DNA of 27,590 bases from CAZGOM01 sp964542875 (lineage in GTDB: Bacteria; Planctomycetota; Phycisphaerae; Phycisphaerales; Phycisphaeraceae): positions 1 to 27,590 of the forward strand of contig CAZIWA010000073.1 in assembly GCA_964542875.1 (NCBI GenBank), read 5' to 3'. The position numbers and the translations under genes were made by a program. This document shows, piece by piece, positions 7,787 through 14,984 of this stretch. Position 1 is the stretch's first letter. Each line of letters opens with the position of its first letter. A model generated the notes under the pieces. That model ran no database searches and was not told the origin of the DNA. It saw only the letters and a list, made by a program, of their open reading frames with translations.

Positions 7787-8991
7787 TTGTCACCTCCGGC
7801 CGGTGCTGCGGAAGGCGCCGAGAGTGAGTTCGCCGCTGCCTGGGCGGCGGTAAGTTGCTGAGCGAGGGCATCTGCATCAGCGCGGGATTTGGCGATCTCC
7901 TGCTGGAGGTCGTGAACTTTGTTTTCAAGATCGCTGATGGTTGAGTGGGCCGTATTAAGCTCGATTTTCTTGTTGTGGTCCGTCTGGTTGTAGACCAGCA
8001 CCCCGGCGATGACGGGCCAGACAATGGCGATGACCCAGAAGATGATGCCGCCTTTGAAGCGGATTTCCGCGGGCTTAGGGGCCTTGGGGATCTGCGCGGC
8101 AACGGCGTCGTAATCGGTTTGATCGGTGGGGGCGACCTCGGTCCAGCCGTCCTTGCCTTTGGCGGCGCGGGTGTCCACGCGCGCGCTGGTCCGGGCCAGT
8201 TCGGGGTACTTGCCTTTGGGCGTGCCTTCCAGGCCGGCTGGAAGGTCGATGACCGTGAACCCCATGGGCTTGAACGACCGGGCTTTCTGGGCTGCCCCGG
8301 TGCCATCAAGGACGAAGCGCCAGCAGCATTGGACGCCTTCGAGAGGTTTTGTGAAATGGGTGGAGAAAGTCACACGCCAGCGATCCTCAGGCGTCATGAG
8401 CGAGAGGGCTTCGTCGATCAGTTCAAGGGGATCAGTGCCGGGAGCGTAGACGATGTAGATGGGTTTGGAGGCGTCCAGGAGGAATTGTTCGATGATGACG
8501 CCTGCCCAGCCGGCGTCACCTGTTGCGGCCGCCCAGGCCTGGCAGTATCGCGCCGGGTTATTGCCGGTGGCCAGTTCGGTGGGGGCGGGGATCACCCGGA
8601 CCTGGCCGTCCCATGGCTTTTCAAAGAATGCTGTATGGTGAAGCACCCAACTGGGGCCGGGGGCGAGTTCTTCGGCGGTATCGAGCACGAGGTGACGGGC
8701 GAGCTTGTTGGGGCGGCCGCCTGGGGCGCTGTCGTCGATGATCCGGATGGATGTGAGGAAATGCCGGGAGAGCCCGCCGGTGTTGGGAATGTAGTGCGCA
8801 AAAAGGATGGGGAGGGTGGCGACGGGATAAGGCTGGCCGTCGGGAGCAAGGGGAAGCTCATAGCCTGAGAGAAGTTCAAGGGAGTCAACGATGGGGCCGG
8901 GGGTTCCATCGGTGACGGCAACGGTGCAGAAGCCGGAGGTGCCGGCTTTAATGCCGTTTGAAGCGTAAGTTAGAAGCAGTTCCTGAGCCAT
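7783..8991 (-). CDS. GAP1-N-like (GTPase-associated protein 1) domain anchored by a TM helix and coiled coil
   Basis: A 402-residue protein. Residues 1 to about 290 fit the pattern I know from GTPase-associated protein 1 N-terminal domains. It has an opening beta strand with GTSGFCTVAVTDG, then SGYELP, then GGRPNKLARHLVLDTAEEL followed by GPSWVLHH and a W-containing segment. In that family the domain accompanies TRAFAC-type GTPases in predicted conflict or signalling operons, and its biochemical activity is not established as far as I know. A basic segment and membrane helix (about 314-334) follow, then a coiled coil (about 341-389) and an Ala/Ser/Pro tail. The GAP1-N part would therefore face the cytoplasm and the coil the periplasm. 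It sits 63 bases after the GTPase gene and is coupled by ATGA to the next gene. The family call is from memory of motifs, not from a search. Confidence 0.68.
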   Translation of the reverse strand: MAQELLLTYASNGIKAGTSGFCTVAVTDGTPGPIVDSLELLSGYELPLAPDGQPYPVATLPILFAHYIPNTGGLSRHFLTSIRIIDDSAPGGRPNKLARHLVLDTAEELAPGPSWVLHHTAFFEKPWDGQVRVIPAPTELATGNNPARYCQAWAAATGDAGWAGVIIEQFLLDASKPIYIVYAPGTDPLELIDEALSLMTPEDRWRVTFSTHFTKPLEGVQCCWRFVLDGTGAAQKARSFKPMGFTVIDLPAGLEGTPKGKYPELARTSARVDTRAAKGKDGWTEVAPTDQTDYDAVAAQIPKAPKPAEIRFKGGIIFWVIAIVWPVIAGVLVYNQTDHNKKIELNTAHSTISDLENKVHDLQQEIAKSRADADALAQQLTAAQAAANSLSAPSAAPAGGDK

Positions 8992-9054
8992 TGATTTCTC
9001 GATAGTCGACTGTCGGGGTGAACGCTTTTGGCGAAAGAGACAGGGTTGTGAGAT

Positions 9055-10380
9055 TTAGACGGCGACACCGGTGCCGACGACCATGGTGGTGGAGAATCTT
9101 GCGAAAGCATACAGCAAAGGGACGCAGACCCACTTGGGAGCGAGGGCTTGGTTGTCGAATGTGTATTTACCTGCCACGAGCGCGGGTGACTGGCCCGTCG
9201 CGGTGATTGGGATGAACCGGATGCTGGCAAAAGACTCCTTGAGCGCGGAATAGACTTCCGGGGAGTTGGTTTTCACCCAGTTTTCAAGCTTGTCGGAGAG
9301 GCTTTCGATCCGGCCCAGGTCCAGCCTGGCGCATTTGATGGTGCTGTTTGCCGAATTGGGGGAAACGTAAGGTTCCCGGGAGATGTCCTCGCCGAGCATC
9401 GAGAGCCAGAGATCGGCTTTGGGCATGAGGATCAAAGCGGGGCGTTCGATGCGTTGAGAGGTCGAAAGGCCGGCATGGGCACGCATGCGGTTGGCCGCTT
9501 CGCGGATGATGGTTTCCTGTTTATTGACGGGGCCGCGGGCAAGCTGAGGGTCTGTGCTGGAGCGGAGGAGTTTGTCGCGCACACTGGGAGACTGGGTGGG
9601 ATCAAAGACCACAAAAAGGACTTTGGATCGCTGAAGATGGCTGGTGGTGGCGGGGACTTTGGGGTCTTCGGACGGCAGGTAATTGGCGCCGGAGTTGTCA
9701 TAGAAACAGACCGTCCTGGCGCCGATGTCCGGGTTATTGGCGTTTGGGTGGATGCCTTCGGGGCGAACAATGTAGAGCAGCGGCCGGGGAAGGGAGACTT
9801 CCTGCTCCTTTTGCTTGGTCCAGAGGTAATTGATGCCGGGCCATGCGGTGGGGCTGATGCCCTGGGGTATTTTTTTCTGCGTGACCAGGCCGGAGCCGGC
9901 AGGGGTCATGCAGGCCTCGGCGGACTCGAAAAAATTATTGCCGGAGGCATCCACATCGCCGAAAGAGAGCGCAAAATCGCGCGGAAAGTGGATGCGCTGC
10001 TGGGCGATCATGGAGGCCAAAAGGGTGGTTTTGCCGGAGAAGGTGGACCCGATGACGGAGATGTAGAGGGGGTCGTTTTCCAGAAGGATGCGCGGGAAGA
10101 TCAAATGGCAGTGGGGGCAGGCCATTTCACGGCAGGGAGAGCCTTTAGGGTCCAGCGCCTCGCCGGCGACATTGAAGCGGGTGGGGCGAAACCGGGCCAT
10201 GGCCGAAGGGCCAGCCAGAAGATCGCCTTTGAGGTCCACATGGGTGGCGGCCCAGAGGGTGTCTTCAAACTTGAATTTCTGATGGCAGTGAGGGCACAGG
10301 ACCGACGGGAGAAACCTGTCATGAACGGTGCCCACGTTTGAAGAATCATTCGCGGCTTGGTTTTCCAGAGTTTCAGACAT
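9055..10380 (-). CDS. zinc-finger P-loop GTPase (TRAFAC-type, DO-GTPase2-like)
   Basis: A 441-residue soluble protein, first in the operon. Two CPHC knuckles (Cys29/Cys32 and Cys88/Cys91) frame about 55 residues and should bind one zinc. The NTPase core follows: Walker A GSTFSGKT (111-118); a switch II/Walker B-like strand CFYDNSG (225-231) with the DxxG form typical of GTPases; FVVFDP (257-262); and LMPKAD (318-323) at the place of the NKxD guanine-specificity motif, with Pro for Asn. ITATGQ may serve as the G5 loop. The protein ends in a hydrophobic tail (YAFARFSTTMVVGTGVAV). These features match the GTPases that travel with GAP1 proteins. ATG 10380 has GGAGA upstream. GTP rather than ATP specificity is likely but rests on DxxG and PKAD. 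The protein is probably the nucleotide switch of the operon. Confidence 0.75.
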   Translation of the reverse strand: MSETLENQAANDSSNVGTVHDRFLPSVLCPHCHQKFKFEDTLWAATHVDLKGDLLAGPSAMARFRPTRFNVAGEALDPKGSPCREMACPHCHLIFPRILLENDPLYISVIGSTFSGKTTLLASMIAQQRIHFPRDFALSFGDVDASGNNFFESAEACMTPAGSGLVTQKKIPQGISPTAWPGINYLWTKQKEQEVSLPRPLLYIVRPEGIHPNANNPDIGARTVCFYDNSGANYLPSEDPKVPATTSHLQRSKVLFVVFDPTQSPSVRDKLLRSSTDPQLARGPVNKQETIIREAANRMRAHAGLSTSQRIERPALILMPKADLWLSMLGEDISREPYVSPNSANSTIKCARLDLGRIESLSDKLENWVKTNSPEVYSALKESFASIRFIPITATGQSPALVAGKYTFDNQALAPKWVCVPLLYAFARFSTTMVVGTGVAV

Positions 10381-10426
10381 GCCGTCTCCGATGATATTGC
10401 GTCGTGGGCTATAGTACCGTGATGTA

Positions 10427-10456
10427 TTGGCATGGAAAACGGGGTCGTGATATACA
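10427..10456 (+). promoter_or_regulatory. candidate promoter of the toroid-protein gene
   Basis: TTGGCA (10427-10432) and TATACA (10451-10456) lie 18 bases apart on the + strand, about 50 bases before ATG 10509. The -10 box is only partial and spacing is at the long end, so this is tentative. It would nearly abut the divergent promoter, so one regulator or supercoiling could couple the two units. Confidence 0.35.
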
Positions 10457-10462
10457 ATTTCA

Positions 10463-10490
10463 ATTAAAGTAACGAAAAAGACCGAATCAA
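10463..10490 (-). promoter_or_regulatory. candidate promoter of the GTPase/TolQ operon
   Basis: On the - strand, TTGATT (10490-10485) and TTTAAT (10468-10463) are separated by 16 bases: four and five matches to the sigma70 boxes. Transcription would start near 10456, leaving about 75 bases of leader before ATG 10380. This AT-rich patch is the only one in the 128-base divergent gap and overlaps the candidate + strand promoter next to it. Confidence 0.42.
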
Positions 10491-10508
10491 AGCCAGTAAG
10501 CTCTAATC

Positions 10509-12353
10509 ATGCCTGAAGCCCGATGTACTTGTGGATATAAAGCAACCGTTCCCGCCCGTCCAGAGGCGCGGGAACTGCCTTGCCCGCTTTGTGGGAGAGC
10601 GATCAAGGTGGCTGGAAGCGGGCCAGCGGAGCCGCCGCCTGCGCAGGCAGAGCCAACCGCGCCGAGCACAAGTACACCGCCTGTGACTAAACCACGCGGG
10701 ACCAGAAGCGGCAGAGCGCCCAGCGAAAAGACGGGGTTTGACCCGTTTGCCGACCTTCAGACCCCGATGCAGCATTACACCGGCGGGGTAAGCGACCATC
10801 GGGCTCAGCAGCAGGTTAAATCCACCATCATGTTCACGGGGATCGTGATTGCTGGGCTGCTTGGGCTGGGTTTGCTGATCTGGGGTGTGAGCGCCGTGGT
10901 GAGCACGGGAGGCAGCGGAAGCAGCGGGGGGTCTTCGGGAGGGTCTGGCGGTGGGGTGAAAGTGGCTCCGCCGCCGCCGAATACGGAAATCGGGCTTGGC
11001 GGGGGCGAGGGGGAATCCGGCACGGCAAAATCAGGTCGCGGGCGAGGCGGCAGCGATCGCGGCCATGGCCGTGGCGCTGCGGATGACGGCAAGGAAACAG
11101 GCAATTCCAAGGGACCGCCGACCCGGACTGAAAACCAGGAGAAGGTATCGGGCACCGATGACAGCACCAAAACCGATCAAGCCATCTCCGACAAGAACAA
11201 TGCTTCGGAATCCGTGGTCATTGACGAGAAAAAGCTGGCAGAACTGCGCAAGAACGACTCTAAGGGGGATTCGGGCAACATGGGGGCTTCCCTGCCGGAA
11301 GATGGGCTGAACGTGCCTTCACTGGCACCTGACTTAAGCTCCATCCTTAAGCGCAAGGGCTCCGGCGGGTTTGGCGCGCGCGGCGTGGCCGGCCGGGCGC
11401 AGCGGATACAAAACGGGGCCACCGCAGAAGTGGAGCGCGCCATCGACATGGGCGTGAAGTGGTTGGCTGGGGTGCAAAGCTCTGACGGGCACTGGGACCC
11501 CAAGTCCTATGGCGGAGAAGCAAACCGGGAGCTGGGCGTGACAGGGCTTGCACTGCTGGTGTTTCTGGGGGAAGGGCACTACCCCAACAGCAAAACCGCG
11601 TACAGCGCGCACGTGGAGCGCGGGGTGGATTGGGTGCTGGCCAAACAAGATCAACTTACCGGCGGGATGAATGGGTCGATTTTTTATGACCAAGGCATCT
11701 CGCTGATGGTGATGTGCGAAACCTACGCCTTGACCAAAGATGAAAAATACAAGGAACCAGCGCAAAAGCTGCTGAACTTCATCCTCTCCAAGGCGAGCAG
11801 CGAAGGTGGCTACAGCTACACCGGGCCGGGCAACGACACATCGGTGACGGGGTTTCAGATCATGGGCATCAAGTCCGCCATGATGGCGGGGCTGACGGTT
11901 CCGGAAGATGCGGTTCTGAAGGTGCACATGTACCTTCGGGCCTGCACGCTGGAAGACGGGCAGGCTGGCTATCAGGGACGCGATAACCCCAAGATCTCCA
12001 TGACTTCAGTGGCAATGTGCTGCCGGCTGTTTCTGGGATACGGGCTGGAAGACACCATGGTGATGAAGGCGGGTGACCTGATTGCCCGCAACGGCCCGCA
12101 GACGGAAGATGAGTACTTCACCTATTACGCGACTTACTGCATGTTTCAAGTCGGCGGAAACAAGTGGCGCGACTGGAACAAGACGTTTCGGCCGAATGTC
12201 CTGTCGCTGCAGGACATGAAAACCAAGGGCCTGGTGGGGAGCTTTAATCCCGGTAAAACCGCTGGCGCGGCCAATGCGGGCCGGGTGTATGCGACTTCCA
12301 TGTATCTGCTGACGCTGCAGGTTTACGCCCGGTTTTTGCCGATGTACCGCTGA
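10509..12353 (+). CDS. zinc ribbon–TM–alpha/alpha-toroid (prenyltransferase/squalene-oxidase repeat) protein
   Basis: A 614-residue protein in four parts. An N-terminal zinc ribbon holds Cys6, Cys8, Cys25 and Cys28 (CTCG and CPLCG). A Pro/Thr/Ala-rich linker leads to one membrane helix (about 106-131). A low-complexity Gly/Ser/Lys/Asp region follows (about 133-300). The globular domain, about 305-614, has repeated helical hairpins with GVKWLAGVQSSDGHW, GVTGLALLVFLGEGH, ISLMVMCETYAL, TGFQIMGIKSA and SVAMCCRLFLGYG. That pattern is the squalene cyclase/prenyltransferase alpha-alpha barrel fold. The DxDD or QW sets expected of real triterpene cyclases are absent, so a binding or structural role outside the membrane is more likely than catalysis. 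No strong ribosome site precedes ATG 10509. It is divergent from the GTPase operon and may be functionally tied to it, which is inference only. Confidence 0.82.
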   Translation: MPEARCTCGYKATVPARPEARELPCPLCGRAIKVAGSGPAEPPPAQAEPTAPSTSTPPVTKPRGTRSGRAPSEKTGFDPFADLQTPMQHYTGGVSDHRAQQQVKSTIMFTGIVIAGLLGLGLLIWGVSAVVSTGGSGSSGGSSGGSGGGVKVAPPPPNTEIGLGGGEGESGTAKSGRGRGGSDRGHGRGAADDGKETGNSKGPPTRTENQEKVSGTDDSTKTDQAISDKNNASESVVIDEKKLAELRKNDSKGDSGNMGASLPEDGLNVPSLAPDLSSILKRKGSGGFGARGVAGRAQRIQNGATAEVERAIDMGVKWLAGVQSSDGHWDPKSYGGEANRELGVTGLALLVFLGEGHYPNSKTAYSAHVERGVDWVLAKQDQLTGGMNGSIFYDQGISLMVMCETYALTKDEKYKEPAQKLLNFILSKASSEGGYSYTGPGNDTSVTGFQIMGIKSAMMAGLTVPEDAVLKVHMYLRACTLEDGQAGYQGRDNPKISMTSVAMCCRLFLGYGLEDTMVMKAGDLIARNGPQTEDEYFTYYATYCMFQVGGNKWRDWNKTFRPNVLSLQDMKTKGLVGSFNPGKTAGAANAGRVYATSMYLLTLQVYARFLPMYR

Positions 12354-12386
12354 GTGGCGGGGCACCCCGGCCAGCAAAGAATCAAT

Positions 12387-12425
12387 AAAGCAAAAAACCC
12401 TTGGAAACCAAGGGTTTTTTGCTTT
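12387..12425. terminator. perfect 18-bp bidirectional terminator
   Basis: Bases 12387-12404 pair without mismatch with 12408-12425 around an AAA loop. The outer stem is A/T-rich, with a six-base A run on one arm and a six-base T run on the other, so it can work in both directions. It ends the toroid-protein transcript (stop 12353) and lies two bases beyond the 3' end of the - strand tRNA. Confidence 0.9.
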
Positions 12426-12427
12426 GA

Positions 12428-12501
12428 TGGGCGATGTGGGACTTGAACCCACGACCTCATGCGTGTGAAGCATGCGCTCTAGCCAGCTGAGCTAAACGCC
12501 C
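12428..12501 (-). tRNA. tRNA-Val (anticodon CAC)
   Basis: The 74-base sequence folds as a complete cloverleaf. The acceptor is GGGCGTT against ATCGCCC with discriminator A. The D-stem is GCTC/GAGC, and the anticodon stem CATGC/GCATG holds loop TTCACAC (anticodon CAC, reading GUG). The variable loop is AGGTC and the T-stem GTGGG/CCCAC encloses TTCAAGT. CCA is not encoded. Acceptor pair 6-67 is a U-U mismatch. The gene lies downstream of the sugar operon on the same strand but has its own candidate promoter. Confidence 0.95.
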
Positions 12502-12529
12502 GTTTTGCCGGGTGGCTGGAAGGAGAGAA

Positions 12530-12557
12530 ATGATACCAGACTGAGTGCGTGGTGCAA
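12530..12557 (-). promoter_or_regulatory. candidate promoter of the tRNA-Val gene
   Basis: On the - strand an extended -10 element TGGTATCAT (hexamer TATCAT, 12535-12530) lies 29 bases before the mature tRNA 5' end. A weak -35 TTGCAC (12557-12552) sits 16 bases further upstream. The TG extension compensates for the poor -35. Readthrough from the sugar operon is an alternative source of transcripts. Confidence 0.48.
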
Positions 12558-12660
12558 GGGGTGGGCTGGGGAGTTTTTTCACCAGTTGAGTCATGCGCCA
12601 CGGAAAATCCTTCGCTGGACACCCGATCGATGAGAGTGGTGCATCCTATGCCGAATGGGC

Positions 12661-13932
12661 TTAGTCGACAATCCGGACGGTGGGAAGCGGGATGATGAAC
12701 TTGCCCTTAAATCCTTTGGCCTTGAGCTTAGGAATAAGTTCATCTGCGATGTGCCATGAAAGAAGCATGGCGTAGTCCGGCTGGTCGGTGAAAAGCATGC
12801 GTTCATCGACGACGGGGATGAGCGTGCCTGGCATGTACTTGCCGATTTTGTAAGAGCCGGGGACTTCCAGCACGGCGTCGAGAACGCCGTCATCAATGCC
12901 CAGGTAGCTCACCAGCGTGCTGGCCCGGGAAGGTGCGCCGATGCCGACGATCCGCTTGCCCTGGTTTTTGAATTCCCGGAGCTTGGCCATGATGTCGAGC
13001 TTGGACTGCGTGACGTCTTTCTTGAACTTCTCGTAGGTGGATTCCTTGTCGAGCCCGAAGCTGGATTCCTCGTTGAGAGAGGCCTGGACGGAGGGGTCGA
13101 CGGGGTAGGCGCCTTTCTTGGCGGAGTAGACGCGGATGGAGCCGCCATGGGTGGGGATGCGCTTGACCCGGACAACCTCCAGCCCGTGCGCTTCCAACAG
13201 GAATTTGAGGCTGTGAAGGCTGTAGTAGCGCAGGTGTTCGTGGTAGATGGTGTCGTATTGAAGCGTCTGGATGAGAGGAAGGAGGTAGTGCGATTCGGAG
13301 ATGAACACGCCTTTGTCGTCGAGCATGGAAATAATGCTTTCGACGATCTGATGGACGTTTTCAATGTGCGCAAAAACATTGGTCGCAGTGACGATCTTGG
13401 CCGGACCGGCGGTTTTGCGGGCTTCAGCGGCAGCGGCGGGGCCAAAGAATGCGATCAGGCTGGGGATGCCCTTGGAGATGGCAACCTTGCCCATGTCAGA
13501 AGGCTCAATACCCAGAACGCGATGGCCCGGGTTTTTGAAGTTGCTCAGGAGCGTGCCGTCGTTTGAGCCCACGTCGATGACCAGGTCCTGAGGCGTGAGC
13601 TTGACCACGTTCTGGGAATCGACATAAAGCTCGGCGAAGTTATCGCGAAGGATCTTGGTGGTGCCGGAGCTGTAGGGGTACTCGGGGGGGAAGAGGATGG
13701 CCGGGTCCACCGTGAGGCCAAGCTGCACGAGCTGGCACTTGGGGCAGCGCAGCAGAAGGGCCGGGTAGGCCGGCTGCTCCGCAGGCGTGGTGCCCTGCTT
13801 GGGCATTTGATTGACGGGAGGCAGGTAGCCAAGAAAGAGCACCCGCTTCAAATCCGTGCTGTCGCAGACCTGGCAGTGATTAACGACGACGCTGGAGCCT
13901 GTGCCGGCAGCGAGTTTGAGTGAAGACTTCAT
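12661..13932 (-). CDS. sugar C-methyltransferase-like class I SAM methyltransferase
   Basis: The 423-residue protein shows the three-part build of deoxysugar C-methyltransferases of the NovU/TcaB9/TylCIII type. The N-terminal zinc-binding domain has Cys20, Cys23, Cys63 and Cys66 (CQVC and CPKC). The SAM-binding core has LVIDVGSNDGTLLSNF (118-132) and GIEPS. The C-terminal domain contains GIGAPSRASTLVSYLG. YHEHLRYYS (230-238) matches the catalytic Tyr/His/Glu-His motif of this group. These enzymes methylate carbon 3 of a nucleotide-linked keto-sugar, but related proteins are found in other sugar clusters, so the exact substrate is open. ATG 13932 directly abuts the TAA of the epimerase gene. 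It ends a five-gene operon whose other members handle sugars. Confidence 0.85.
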   Translation of the reverse strand: MKSSLKLAAGTGSSVVVNHCQVCDSTDLKRVLFLGYLPPVNQMPKQGTTPAEQPAYPALLLRCPKCQLVQLGLTVDPAILFPPEYPYSSGTTKILRDNFAELYVDSQNVVKLTPQDLVIDVGSNDGTLLSNFKNPGHRVLGIEPSDMGKVAISKGIPSLIAFFGPAAAAEARKTAGPAKIVTATNVFAHIENVHQIVESIISMLDDKGVFISESHYLLPLIQTLQYDTIYHEHLRYYSLHSLKFLLEAHGLEVVRVKRIPTHGGSIRVYSAKKGAYPVDPSVQASLNEESSFGLDKESTYEKFKKDVTQSKLDIMAKLREFKNQGKRIVGIGAPSRASTLVSYLGIDDGVLDAVLEVPGSYKIGKYMPGTLIPVVDERMLFTDQPDYAMLLSWHIADELIPKLKAKGFKGKFIIPLPTVRIVD

Positions 13933-14943
13933 TTAGAGGTTCCTTGCTTTGGTTCCAGAGATGTGATCAGGTGCTTTATCGATGTTTGCAGCGTACCAGG
14001 CAACAGTTTTGGACAAGGCTTGCTGAAAGTCCGTCTTGGGCTCAAAGCCCAGAGCCTTAAGTTTGTCGATGTTGGGGCAGCGGCGCAGGGTTTCGCCTGG
14101 GACTGCGCTGCCGGGGACGATTTGCACTTCACGCCCCAGGCACTGACCTACACGCTTTGCGAGCTGCGCGACGGAAAGCTCGAGGGTGGTGCCGATGTGA
14201 TAGATGTTGAGATGTTGCCCCTGCTGGATGACGCGCATGGCGCCGTCGATGAATTCATCAATGTAGATGAATGAACGGGTGGAGGAGCCATCGCCACGGA
14301 TGGGGAACTGGATGACGCCTGTGGGCGATTCCTGCGCGAGGCGGGCCATGCGGACTGCGAACTGGGGGATGACGTGCTCCCAGGACATATCGGGGCCAAA
14401 GACATTGTGCGGACGGAAGACGGTGGCGCGCTTGAAGTGCTTTCGGCCGTAGTTGAGGGTGAGGAGTTCGGAGATGATCTTGCCGCCGCCGTAGGAGTAA
14501 CGGGGGTTTGAGATGTCGGGCACGATCAGCGGTACGGATTCGTCGGTGGGAACCTGGGCGGGGGATTGGTAGACCTCTGAACTGCTGGCCAGGACAAGAT
14601 CACCGACGTTGTGCCGGATGCAGGAATCAATGACATTGGTCATACCGCGGACAGCGACATCAAGAATGAGATCCGGCATGGAATAAAAGAATTCAGTGCC
14701 GTTGATATAGGCCAGATGGCAAACGCAGTCGACGCCTTTGACGGCCTTGTCGACAGCGGCAGGATCTCGGATGTCGCCAACGATGAGCTCGACGGAGCTA
14801 CCGAGGTCCGAGAGCCGAGTAGCCCGGCCGCGGGCATCGTTATCGATGCTGCGGACATGATGGCCGGCTTTGAGAAGGGCCCTGACGAGTGCGCTGCCGA
14901 TGAATCCGGTGCCGCCTGTGACGAGGTAGGTTCTCGATGCCAT
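13933..14943 (-). CDS. NAD(P)-dependent sugar epimerase/dehydratase (extended SDR)
   Basis: A 336-residue cytoplasmic protein with the dinucleotide motif TGGTGFIG (9-16), Asp34 in SIDND for NAD binding, the active-site Ser in LASSSEVY (118-125) and the YxxxK pair Tyr151/Lys155 (YSYGGGK). The C-terminal half, with SFIYIDEFIDGAMRV and CLGREVQI, is the nucleotide-sugar-binding part. The group includes UDP-glucose 4-epimerase, GDP-mannose epimerases and dTDP-sugar dehydratases. The sequence does not decide between them. It starts 41 bases after the glycosyltransferase gene and touches the methyltransferase gene, so it likely prepares the sugar that enzyme methylates. Confidence 0.87.
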   Translation of the reverse strand: MASRTYLVTGGTGFIGSALVRALLKAGHHVRSIDNDARGRATRLSDLGSSVELIVGDIRDPAAVDKAVKGVDCVCHLAYINGTEFFYSMPDLILDVAVRGMTNVIDSCIRHNVGDLVLASSSEVYQSPAQVPTDESVPLIVPDISNPRYSYGGGKIISELLTLNYGRKHFKRATVFRPHNVFGPDMSWEHVIPQFAVRMARLAQESPTGVIQFPIRGDGSSTRSFIYIDEFIDGAMRVIQQGQHLNIYHIGTTLELSVAQLAKRVGQCLGREVQIVPGSAVPGETLRRCPNIDKLKALGFEPKTDFQQALSKTVAWYAANIDKAPDHISGTKARNL

Positions 14944-14984
14944 TCAATAAGGACCTTTGGAGACGAGTAAATCGGGCGTGCTCA

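Noticed and set aside
6566..7861. A 431-codon + strand frame opposite the 962-residue gene, and similar long antisense frames at 2927-3892, 3924-5054, 4883-5980, 7945-8868 and 9454-10341
   Set aside because: All lie opposite genes with good starts, overlaps and family motifs. Their products lack motifs and look like reversed-strand composition artefacts.
2206..10380. Calling the operon a Zorya defence system
   Set aside because: Zorya has ZorA/ZorB with an OmpA-type peptidoglycan-binding domain on ZorB, plus ZorC/D or ZorE. Here no OmpA-type domain, helicase or nuclease is visible, and two ExbD-like proteins and a GTPase are present instead.
10509..12353. Calling the toroid protein a squalene-hopene cyclase
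   Set aside because: The helical repeats fit the fold, but I see no DxDD catalytic motif or regular QW repeats. The protein also has a zinc ribbon, a membrane helix and a long low-complexity linker.
12006..12473. - strand frame starting MLHTHEVVGSSPTSP
   Set aside because: Its first part is the translated tRNA-Val gene (a familiar annotation artefact) and the rest is antisense to the toroid gene.
12428..12501. tRNA-Val as an attachment site of an integrated element
   Set aside because: No integrase and no repeated tRNA 3' fragment was found on either side; the neighbours look like ordinary chromosomal operons.
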